Source of the DNA: Acidobacteriota bacterium
GTDB lineage: Bacteria; Acidobacteriota; Polarisedimenticolia; QHYA01
Reading direction: 5' to 3'
Length of the DNA: 7,080 nt
Assembly: GCA_003223995.1 (NCBI GenBank)
Contig: QHYA01000021.1
Location: 1 to 7,080 of the forward strand
Made by a program: the position numbers and the translations under genes. Each line of letters begins with the position of its first letter. Within the stretch, counting starts at the first letter, position 1. The notes beneath the pieces are model-generated. The model saw only the letters and a program-made list of their open reading frames with translations. It was not told the DNA's origin and did not search any database. Below, piece after piece: positions 1 through 6,099 of this stretch.

Positions 1-1312
1 TGAGAAAGAGGTAGAAGGCCGAAACGCAGGCGGTCAGGGCAGGGACCACGACCCAACGCCTCGTCCGCCGCGACAGCAGCAGGGCTGCTCCGATCGACCC
101 GCCGGACATCAGACCGAACGGCGCCGCGTAGCCGAGGAATGACGAGGCGTGGACCGGGTCCCACCTCATCGCCACGAACGCGACGATGACGATCGGGACA
201 AGCAGCGCCAGTCCCGCGCCCCACTCCAGCCTGGTCAGGCGCTCGGCGGGAGGATCTTCCGCCCCCGGCTCCGACCAGCGCTGCCACTCCCGAGCCAGGT
301 AGAGCGCCGCCGCCGGCATGACGGGAAGGATGTAGGTCGCTAGCTTCCCCTTGCCGAGCGAGAAGAAGATGATCACTCCCGCGATCCACATCCAGAGAAA
401 GACCCCCAGCCTGTCGGTGCCGCTTCCCCTTCGCCTCCAGCCGGGAAGGAGATACCGCTTGATCCCCGTGAGGTAGACCGGAAGCAGGAAAGCCGACCAC
501 GGGAAGGCGGCGAATCCGATGATGACGAAGTAATACCAGGCCCCCTGAGGGTGCTCCAGACCGGTCGAGACGTAGCGCTCGACCGTCTCGCGGAATGCCA
601 CCTTCGCGAAGGTCCCGTACCCCACGCGATGAACAACGAGGACAAACCAGGGGGCCGCCATGGCGGCAGCGATCGCCCCCACCGCCAGGATTCTTCTCCA
701 TCTCGTGAAAGGCTTCCCCTCGCGCAGGGCGAGATGGTACGCGGCGATGACAATCGCGGGAACCAGCACGCCGACCGGACCCTTCGCCAGAAGGGCTGCC
801 CCCAGCAACAGCCCCATGGCGGCCGAACCCGCCCTTGCTCCGATACGCCCGCTATCGACGAGGTAGTACAGAAACAGCGAGCCGCAGACGAACAGCGCCA
901 GCGTCATGTCGATGATCGCCATACGCCCCGTGACGAAGGCCAGCGGACAGGTGAGGAGGATGGCTCCGGCACGCAGGGCGACGCTCCAGCCGCACTCCAG
1001 CCTGGCGAAGGCCACGAGCGCGGCCAGCAGCGCGAGAGACGCGAAGGCCGAAGGCAGCCGGGCGGCGTACTCGCTCACGCCGAGGAGCTTGAAGGCGGCA
1101 ATGTGCTCCCAATGAAGGAGCGGAGGCTTCTTGAGGCGCGGCTCGCCGTTGAAATAGGGGACGGCATAGTCCGCCCTCTCGATCATCTCCCGTGATGTCT
1201 CGGCAAAGCGCGCTTCGTCCGGGTCGAGCAGCGCCATCCGGCCGAGCTGGAAGAAGGCGAGAGTCACCCCGAGCGTGCCGAGAGCGAGGATCGACAGCCA
1301 GCGTGTCAACAT
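1..1312 (-). CDS. PMT/ArnT-family (GT39/GT83-like) membrane glycosyltransferase, partial
   Basis: I translated this gene from the reverse complement; 437 residues are visible and the frame is still open at the window's left edge, so the C-terminus is missing (ArnT-type enzymes are about 550 residues). Seen: a first membrane segment (about residues 5-24), then DPDEARFAE at 30-38 and LKKPPLLHW at 60-68. This first-loop pair is the family hallmark, with the acidic residues at the catalytic and metal site. Many further hydrophobic spans follow, with an LLAKGPVG motif and a late GKLATYILPVMPAAALYLA segment. Known for the family: transfer of a sugar from a polyprenyl-phosphate donor to lipid A, protein or another acceptor on the outer face of the inner membrane. 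The acceptor cannot be told from sequence. The ATG at 1312 has AGAAGGA four bases upstream. The gene is divergent from folC. The family call is firm; the substrate is unknown. Confidence 0.9.
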   Translation of the reverse strand, partial: MLTRWLSILALGTLGVTLAFFQLGRMALLDPDEARFAETSREMIERADYAVPYFNGEPRLKKPPLLHWEHIAAFKLLGVSEYAARLPSAFASLALLAALVAFARLECGWSVALRAGAILLTCPLAFVTGRMAIIDMTLALFVCGSLFLYYLVDSGRIGARAGSAAMGLLLGAALLAKGPVGVLVPAIVIAAYHLALREGKPFTRWRRILAVGAIAAAMAAPWFVLVVHRVGYGTFAKVAFRETVERYVSTGLEHPQGAWYYFVIIGFAAFPWSAFLLPVYLTGIKRYLLPGWRRRGSGTDRLGVFLWMWIAGVIIFFSLGKGKLATYILPVMPAAALYLAREWQRWSEPGAEDPPAERLTRLEWGAGLALLVPIVIVAFVAMRWDPVHASSFLGYAAPFGLMSGGSIGAALLLSRRTRRWVVVPALTACVSAFYLFL

Positions 1313-1438
1313 CAGTCCTTCTCGAACCGGCATCTTACGCGCGATTCCCCTGGCATCGCCATCAACGCTATGCTTGCCCTCTTTCGAGCGGAGGCGCGGC
1401 GCGGACGTGCGGCCGGCGCAAATGCATTGGAGATACCT
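1313..1438. other. Divergent intergenic spacer, glycosyltransferase / folC
   Basis: This is a gap of about 125 bp between two divergent start codons, so it must hold promoters for both genes unless they are transcribed from further away. I see only weak sigma70-like boxes. On the plus strand TATGCT lies near 1366-1371 without a good -35. On the minus strand TAAGAT lies close to the glycosyltransferase start, but its TTGATG partner is 22 bases away. There is no convincing operator repeat. An in-frame ATG at 1370 could extend folC into this spacer but lacks a ribosome binding site. Confidence 0.4.
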
Positions 1439-2773
1439 TTGAGCTGCAAAGAGGGCCTCTCCTGGCTGTACGGCCTCCAGAAGCTCGGCATGAAGCTCGG
1501 TCTGGAGAACAGCCGCGACCTCTGCGCCATTCTCGGCCACCCGGAGCGCTCGTTCACCTCGATTCTCGTCGCCGGCACCAACGGCAAGGGCTCCGTCGCC
1601 GCCATGCTGGAGTCGATCCTCCGCGCCGCGGGCCTCGCGACAGGTCTCTACACTTCGCCCCACCTTGTCCGGCCGGAGGAACGGATCCGCATCGGCGGGC
1701 GGGACATCGAGCCAGGCCCATTCGATGAATCTCTCCAGCGCGTCCGGCAGGCCATCGACCGGAGCCTGGGAGGCCCGGAGCTTTCCCGTCACCCGACGTT
1801 CTTCGAGGTCCTCACGGCAATGGCGTTCGATGCCTTCTCACGCGCCAGGGTCGAGGTGGGCGTGCTGGAGGTCGGTCTCGGAGGGCGCTTCGACGCCACC
1901 AACATCGTCGATCCCGCGCTGTCGATCGTCTGCGGGGTCGATCTCGACCATCAGGAGCAGCTCGGCTCCGATCTGGCCTCGATCGCCCGGGAGAAGGCAG
2001 GGGTGTTCCGGTCGGGGCGACCCGCCTTGATCGGAGAGGAGAAGGCCGAAGCTCGCGAGCAGCTCGAGAGAATCGCGCGCGGCGTCGGCTCTCGCGCCCT
2101 CTTCGTCTTCCAGGAGACCCTCCCCACGGTCGTCGATGACGGCCTGAGGCTTCCGGATGAAGGCGGCGGGTGGCTGGAGCTTGACCTCGACTCGCCGGCG
2201 CGCTCGTACCGGCGGCTGCGGGTCCCGCTGCCAGGCCGCCATCAGGCCCGAAACGTCGCCCTCGCTGTCCGCGCGGCGGAGGTCCTTGCGGAGGAGCGGG
2301 GCTTCGCGCTGCAGGAAGGAGCCATCCGGCGCGGCCTGGAATCGACCCGATGGGCGGGCAGGCTGGAGTGGGTCGCCGGCTCGCCGGCCCTCCTGCTCGA
2401 TTGCGCCCACAACCCCGCGGGCGCGGCGGCCCTCGCGGCAGCTCTCCGGCGGATCGGTCCACGCCGATGCGTCCTGCTTTTTGGGGCCATGCAGGACAAG
2501 GACTTCGCCGGAATGGCTCGCGAGCTTGCCGGCTGCATGCGGGCGGTCGTTGCCACACGAGCGAAGATCGACCGGTCGGCAGATCCCGAGGAGGTGATCG
2601 TCCCCTTCCGCGAGGCCGCTTCCGGAGAGCCTGCGGTGGCCGTTGCAACCGTCGCTGCGGCGCTCTCCAGCGCCCGCTCCCTCGCGGGCCCGTCGGGGAT
2701 CGTTTGCGGCGCCGGGTCGATCTACCTCGTCGGAGAGATCAAGGGGCTGCTCGAGGCCGGACAACGCCGCTGA
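1439..2773 (+). CDS. folC: Bifunctional dihydrofolate synthase / folylpolyglutamate synthase
   Basis: FolC adds L-glutamate to dihydropteroate and then further glutamates to reduced folates, using ATP, in the cytoplasm. Numbered from TTG 1439 (444 residues, normal for the family), the Mur-ligase-like motifs appear in order: P-loop GTNGKGS 46-52; YTSPHL 71-76; EVGLGGRFDATN 144-155; DHQEQLG 170-176; REKAG 184-188, with K186 at the position of the carbamylated lysine; LPGRHQARN; DCAHNP from 321; and FGAMQDKD. Start choice: the open frame extends to ATG 1370, which has no Shine-Dalgarno and would add 23 atypical residues. TTG 1439 has GGAG six bases upstream, and the protein then opens directly with the usual SWLYGLQKLGMKLGLE helix. 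It is transcribed away from the glycosyltransferase, and no partner gene (accD, for example) is visible next to it. Function is near certain; the start is inferred. Confidence 0.95.
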   Translation: MSCKEGLSWLYGLQKLGMKLGLENSRDLCAILGHPERSFTSILVAGTNGKGSVAAMLESILRAAGLATGLYTSPHLVRPEERIRIGGRDIEPGPFDESLQRVRQAIDRSLGGPELSRHPTFFEVLTAMAFDAFSRARVEVGVLEVGLGGRFDATNIVDPALSIVCGVDLDHQEQLGSDLASIAREKAGVFRSGRPALIGEEKAEAREQLERIARGVGSRALFVFQETLPTVVDDGLRLPDEGGGWLELDLDSPARSYRRLRVPLPGRHQARNVALAVRAAEVLAEERGFALQEGAIRRGLESTRWAGRLEWVAGSPALLLDCAHNPAGAAALAAALRRIGPRRCVLLFGAMQDKDFAGMARELAGCMRAVVATRAKIDRSADPEEVIVPFREAASGEPAVAVATVAAALSSARSLAGPSGIVCGAGSIYLVGEIKGLLEAGQRR

Positions 2774-2801
2774 GGGGGAGTGCGCTCGCGCGCCACGGAG
2801 G

Positions 2802-2830
2802 TTGTTGCCTGCGGCGGATCGCCGTAAACT
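2802..2830 (+). promoter_or_regulatory. Weak candidate sigma70-type promoter before the FG-GAP gene
   Basis: TTGTTG (2802-2807) and TAAACT (2825-2830) are separated by 17 bases and lie in the 120-bp gap after folC. Only three and four positions match the consensus. The spacer holds a small inverted repeat, CGGCG-GAT-CGCCG. The spacing is ideal but the boxes are poor, so this is a tentative call. Read-through from folC is the alternative. Confidence 0.3.
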
Positions 2831-2893
2831 GACCGCTCGAAACTGGACTGCACCAGCACAGGTCGAAAGCCCGCGAGCACGACAGGAAATCCA

Positions 2894-4726
2894 TTGAGAA
2901 CGACGAACAGGATGGACAGGAGCCTTTCTCTGATCGCGCCGCCTTGCCTGCTCGCGGCGCTGCTGGCGGGAGGCTGCCGGGTCCAGGAGGGGCAGAACCG
3001 CGGGCATCATGCCTCCCTGACGGGAGCCTCCGAGGCGGCGGTTCCGGCCACATCCTCCAGCATCCGGTTCGTCGAGGAGGCGCGGGCCCGCGGCATCGAT
3101 TTCGTCCAGTTCAATGGCCGCAGCGAGGAGAAGTTCTTCGTGGAGGTCCTCGGCTCCGGCGCGATCTTCTTCGACGCGGATGGCGACGGGGACCCCGATC
3201 TCTACCTGCTGAACCAGACGGCCATCGTCGGAAAGGCTCCCGATCCCCCGCCGCACAGCGTCTTCTATGTCAACGACGGGACGGGGCACTTCATCGACGC
3301 CACGGGCCGGTCGGGGCTTGGGGATGCGGGCTACCAGCTCGGCGTGTGCGGGGCGGACATCGACAACGACGGCGACATCGATCTCTACGTGACGCGCTTC
3401 GACGGGGCCAACGCGCTCTACAGGAACAACGGCGATCTCACCTTCACGGACATCGCGGAACAGGCGGGCGTGGCGGGGATCGTCGCAACGGATTCCTCCT
3501 GCGCCTTCGCCGACGTGGACGGCGACGGCTTCGTGGACCTCTATGTCGCGAACTACGTGGACCATACTCGCGAGCACAACATTCCCTGCTACCGGAGGTT
3601 GAAGGCGACGGGAGAGAGGGTCCGCGAGTACTGCACGCCCCGCCATTACAACCCCGTCCGCGACATCCTCTACCGCAACCGCGGAGACGGGACCTTCGAG
3701 GACATCACGGAAGCGAGTGGGATCTCGTCGGCGCTGGGCCGCTCTCTGGGAGTGGCCTTCGCCGACGTTGACAACGATGGAGACCAGGACCTGTATGTCG
3801 CATGCGACAGGACTGCGAGCCTGTTCTACGAGAACCTCGGTGGGGGAAAGTTCCGCGAGGCGGCCTCCCGAAGCGGCGTGGCCCTCTCGCAGGACGGGGT
3901 GGAAGAGGCGGGGATGGGAGTGGCCTGGGGGGACTACGATAACGATGGATGGCTCGACCTCGTGAAGACCAACTACGAGGCCGAGATGAACAATCTCTAC
4001 CGGAATCTGGGGGGACTTCGGTTCGCCGAAATGACGGGGCCCCTGGGCACCGGAGAGCCCTCCTTCAAGTACCTGGCGTGGGGGACCGGCTTCTTCGATG
4101 CCGACAACGACGGCGATCTGGATCTGTTCGTCGCCAATGGGCATCTCCGGAAGGACCTTGACCTCTACGAGAACAACAAGGGAGGCCTTGCGGGATACGA
4201 GCAGTACAACCTCATGTTCGAGCAGGTGGACGGCAAGTTCATCTCGCTCGGGGAAGCGGCCGGCCCGGCCCTCGTCATCCGCAAGGTCAGTCGCGGCGTC
4301 GCCTGGGCCGACATCGACGGCGACGGCGACCTGGACTTCATCATCACCAACCTTCACGAGCGCCCCGATCTCTGCGTGAACGTCTCCCCTTCGCCCGGCC
4401 ACTGGCTCGAGGTCAAGTGCGCCGGGACGAAGAGCAACCGCAGCGGCATCGGCGCGCGGCTGACCGTGGAGAGCCCGCAGGTCCCCGGCAGGAAGCTTGT
4501 CCGGGAGATCAATTCGGGACAGTCGTACCTCTCCCAGAGCGATCTGACCGCGCACTTTGGCCTCGGCAGCATGACCACCGTGCCGCGGCTGACGGTCCGC
4601 TGGCCTTCCGGCCTGGTCGAGTCGTTCGAGAATCTTCCCGCCGACAGGATCATGATGGCGACGGAAGGAAGGGGCATCCGGCCTCTGTCACCGGAGAGAG
4701 GGCCGCGAGCCTCGACATCGCGATAG
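2894..4726 (+). CDS. CRTAC1-type FG-GAP/VCBS repeat protein with C-terminal ASPIC/UnbV domain, predicted lipoprotein
   Basis: This is a 610-residue exported protein. A basic N-terminus is followed by a hydrophobic stretch and LLAGGC, with Cys28 as the probable lipidation site. Seven Ca-binding loops of the form DxDxDGxxD begin near residues 94, 155, 207, 291, 347, 402 and 473, each followed by a hydrophobic strand such as DLYV. That count fits a seven-bladed beta-propeller. The longest interval (207-291) carries the Cys232/Cys247 pair in the family's PCY...YCTPRHYNP insert. An ASPIC/UnbV domain occupies about 513-590 (NRSGIGARLTV, INSGQSYLSQSD, HFGLG, VRWPSGLVESFENL). TTG 2894 is chosen because AGGA lies seven bases upstream; ATG 2912 lacks one. 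The role of these proteins is generally unknown; surface adhesion or ligand binding is inferred from the fold. The downstream gene starts ten bases after the stop, suggesting co-transcription. Confidence 0.93.
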   Translation: MRTTNRMDRSLSLIAPPCLLAALLAGGCRVQEGQNRGHHASLTGASEAAVPATSSSIRFVEEARARGIDFVQFNGRSEEKFFVEVLGSGAIFFDADGDGDPDLYLLNQTAIVGKAPDPPPHSVFYVNDGTGHFIDATGRSGLGDAGYQLGVCGADIDNDGDIDLYVTRFDGANALYRNNGDLTFTDIAEQAGVAGIVATDSSCAFADVDGDGFVDLYVANYVDHTREHNIPCYRRLKATGERVREYCTPRHYNPVRDILYRNRGDGTFEDITEASGISSALGRSLGVAFADVDNDGDQDLYVACDRTASLFYENLGGGKFREAASRSGVALSQDGVEEAGMGVAWGDYDNDGWLDLVKTNYEAEMNNLYRNLGGLRFAEMTGPLGTGEPSFKYLAWGTGFFDADNDGDLDLFVANGHLRKDLDLYENNKGGLAGYEQYNLMFEQVDGKFISLGEAAGPALVIRKVSRGVAWADIDGDGDLDFIITNLHERPDLCVNVSPSPGHWLEVKCAGTKSNRSGIGARLTVESPQVPGRKLVREINSGQSYLSQSDLTAHFGLGSMTTVPRLTVRWPSGLVESFENLPADRIMMATEGRGIRPLSPERGPRASTSR

Positions 4727-4736
4727 CGGGCCCCGC

Positions 4737-5162
4737 TTGGACCCCGCTCTGCGCTTTCGGCTCCTCTGGGCGGCGCTTCTAGCCGGAGCTCTCACGGCTG
4801 CATTCTTCTCCCAGAGATCCTGTCGCTCCGGCGAGCAGAGGGAGGTCGACTTGCCGCCTGTTTCTCTCATCGAACCGAAGGGGATACACCCGGGCCCGCC
4901 CGCCCTTTTCCGCTGGGAAGCGGTGAGCGGAGCGACCCTCTACCGTCTGACCCTGAGCGACCAGGACACCGTCTGGCCGCTCGCTCTGCGGGAATCGCGG
5001 ACGACCGCGTACACTTTCTCGGAGGAGGAGCGCCGGGCTTTCTCGGCCCCGCGGAGATACTCCTGGCAGATCGAAGCCTTCAGGGAAGCCGCGAAGGGGC
5101 CGATCGCGCGCGGAGAAGCGTTCTTCGCGATCGCCGGCGCCGCCGCTCCCGCCCGCCCCTGA
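4737..5162 (+). CDS. Small signal-anchored protein with an FN3/Ig-like domain, unknown function
   Basis: This is a 141-residue protein that I cannot name. A hydrophobic segment at about residues 9-25 (LLWAALLAGALTAAFFS) looks like an uncleaved signal anchor. Cys29 follows but is not in a lipobox. The remaining ~100 residues (from about 40) read like one beta-sandwich of the bacterial FN3/Ig-like type: a proline-rich entry with EPKGIHPGPPALFRWEAV, then ATLYRLTLSD, a middle strand, and RYSWQIEAFREA, matching the common pattern in which FxW...YRL and Y-W-x-V/I-E-A strands recur. TTG 4737 is the only usable start: the frame is closed by TGA at 4653, and no ATG, GTG or TTG intervenes. Its ribosome site is weak, so translation may be coupled to the FG-GAP gene ending ten bases earlier. 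The likely location is the periplasm, anchored in the inner membrane. The domain call is by pattern only. Confidence 0.7.
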   Translation: MDPALRFRLLWAALLAGALTAAFFSQRSCRSGEQREVDLPPVSLIEPKGIHPGPPALFRWEAVSGATLYRLTLSDQDTVWPLALRESRTTAYTFSEEERRAFSAPRRYSWQIEAFREAAKGPIARGEAFFAIAGAAAPARP

Positions 5163-5163
5163 C

Positions 5164-5883
5164 CTAACCCTCGGCCATGGCCCCCCTTTCCGCTCGCCGT
5201 CGCTCTTTCAGCAGTCTCATCCGTTCACGGGGAGCGGGAGTCGGAGGGGACGGAGTCCCGTTGCTGCGGAAGAGCGCGGCATAGATGGGCCGGCCGAGCC
5301 GCAGGTACTTCGCCTGGTAGGAAGTCAAAGGCTCGTCGGGGGTTCCGAATTCTTCCGCGGTAGGCTGGGCGGCATCCAAAAGACCGCTCTCGCCGGCCAA
5401 CCGGACGATCTGCTCGAAATACTCCTCGACATCCGTGGCCATTCGCAGCTCTCCTCCGGTCATGAGAGCCCGCGCGAGATCGGCGATGAAATCGGGCGTG
5501 AAGATGCGGCGCTTCTTGTGACGGGCTTTCCACCACGGGTCCGGGTAGTAAACATGGAAGGCGGCAACCGAAGCCGGCGGGATGCGCGCCCAGAGGATCT
5601 CGACTGCGTTGGCTCGCAGAAGCCGAAGGTTCCTCAGACCCCTTCGCACGGCTCGCTCCGCGCAGACCCGCAGGTGCGAGACGCGCCGCTCGATGCCCAG
5701 GAAGTTCCGCTCCGGCCGCCGGGCCGCCTCGGTGAGCAGGAAGCGTCCCTTGCCGCTTCCGATCTCTATCTCGACCGGCGCCGGGCTGGAGAACAGTTCT
5801 TCCCAGCGCAGTAGCCTCTCCCCCTCCCGGACAACCAGATCGTCGATGTCTTTCTCCCCGATCGGAAACCTGGGCCTTCGCAT
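5164..5883 (-). CDS. trmB: tRNA (guanine-N7-)-methyltransferase
   Basis: TrmB methylates G46 in the tRNA variable loop using S-adenosylmethionine. Motifs along the 239 residues: SAM-binding EIGSGKGRFL 40-49; NFLGIE 60-65, whose acidic residue contacts the SAM ribose; PDPWWKARHKKRR 114-126, the family's catalytic and tRNA-binding signature (usually PDPWPKxRHxKRR, so W replaces P here); TDVEEYFE from 150; and TSYQAKYLRLGRPIY 187-201, the usual C-terminal signature. About 38 residues follow that signature, a Pro-rich linker and an Arg/Lys/Glu-rich helix, which is a modest extension. ATG 5883 is supported by AGGA six bases upstream; a shifted ATG nearby opens a different, non-homologous frame. 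The gene converges on its neighbour, the two stop codons being one base apart. Confidence 0.96.
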   Translation of the reverse strand: MRRPRFPIGEKDIDDLVVREGERLLRWEELFSSPAPVEIEIGSGKGRFLLTEAARRPERNFLGIERRVSHLRVCAERAVRRGLRNLRLLRANAVEILWARIPPASVAAFHVYYPDPWWKARHKKRRIFTPDFIADLARALMTGGELRMATDVEEYFEQIVRLAGESGLLDAAQPTAEEFGTPDEPLTSYQAKYLRLGRPIYAALFRSNGTPSPPTPAPRERMRLLKERRRAERGAMAEG

Positions 5884-6099
5884 GCGCCATCCTACAGCCT
5901 TTCCTGCCTGGCGCCATGGAGTTGCCAGAATGGGACAAAGGATAGCCTCAGAAGCTCACGATAGATTGCCGCGACGGGAAGGTCGCGCTCGTAGCCTTTT
6001 TTGCGGGCGGGAAGAGCGGGCAGAAACCTCTTGACAGGCGCGGAGGCGGGGTATAAGTTGGCCAGGTTATAGGCGTTAGCGCTTCCCCCGCATCAAAAA
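5884..6099. other. Intergenic spacer between divergent trmB and the 6100 gene
   Basis: These 216 bp hold the trmB ribosome binding site and the promoter listed at 6031-6057. GCGCCAT occurs twice as a direct repeat (5884-5890 and 5911-5917). A 6-bp hairpin CGCGAC/GTCGCG lies at 5970-5987, with a T6 run (5997-6002) too far behind it to be a normal terminator. I see no RNA gene. The segment around the T run and the promoter is noticeably more AT-rich than the genes. Confidence 0.5.
6031..6057 (+). promoter_or_regulatory. Sigma70-type promoter for the 6100/ATPase unit
   Basis: A perfect -35 box TTGACA (6031-6036) and a good -10 box TATAAG (6052-6057) are separated by 15 bases, slightly short of the usual 16-18. 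Transcription would begin near 6064, leaving a leader of about 36 bases before ATG 6100. A second AT-rich hexamer, TTATAG (6067-6072), has no matching -35. This is the clearest promoter in an otherwise GC-rich window, and it faces the 6100 gene. Confidence 0.6.

Noticed and set aside
551..1195. A 214-codon plus-strand frame in the first kilobase
   Set aside because: It is antisense to the glycosyltransferase, whose hydrophobic spans and DPDEARFAE motif are clear. The translation is polar and low-complexity, as expected of a shadow.
1366..1371. TATGCT as a folC -10 box
   Set aside because: The only -35 at workable spacing is TTCCCC, too poor a match to call a promoter.
2774..2801. GC-rich alternating segment after the folC stop as a possible terminator
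   Set aside because: The GCGCTCGCGCGC stretch pairs imperfectly and has no following T run.
1838..4555. A 905-codon open frame on the minus strand
   Set aside because: It runs antisense to half of folC and nearly all of the FG-GAP gene, both unmistakable by motif. Its translation is Val/Arg/Ala/Glu-rich with no recognisable domain, and its repetitiveness mirrors the DxDxDG codons. This is a GC-bias shadow.
4724..4737. Inverted repeat AGCGGG-C-CCCGCT after the FG-GAP gene
   Set aside because: The loop would be one base (or the stem only four pairs) and no T run follows. It overlaps the start of the next gene and cannot be called a terminator.
5225..5938. A 237-codon minus-strand frame overlapping trmB
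   Set aside because: It is shifted from the trmB frame, which carries every family motif. Its product is Arg/Gly/Pro-rich without domains.
5970..6002. Hairpin CGCGAC/GTCGCG followed by T6
   Set aside because: The T run starts nine bases after the stem, and no plus-strand gene ends upstream, since the neighbour is trmB on the other strand. It has no terminator role I can support.
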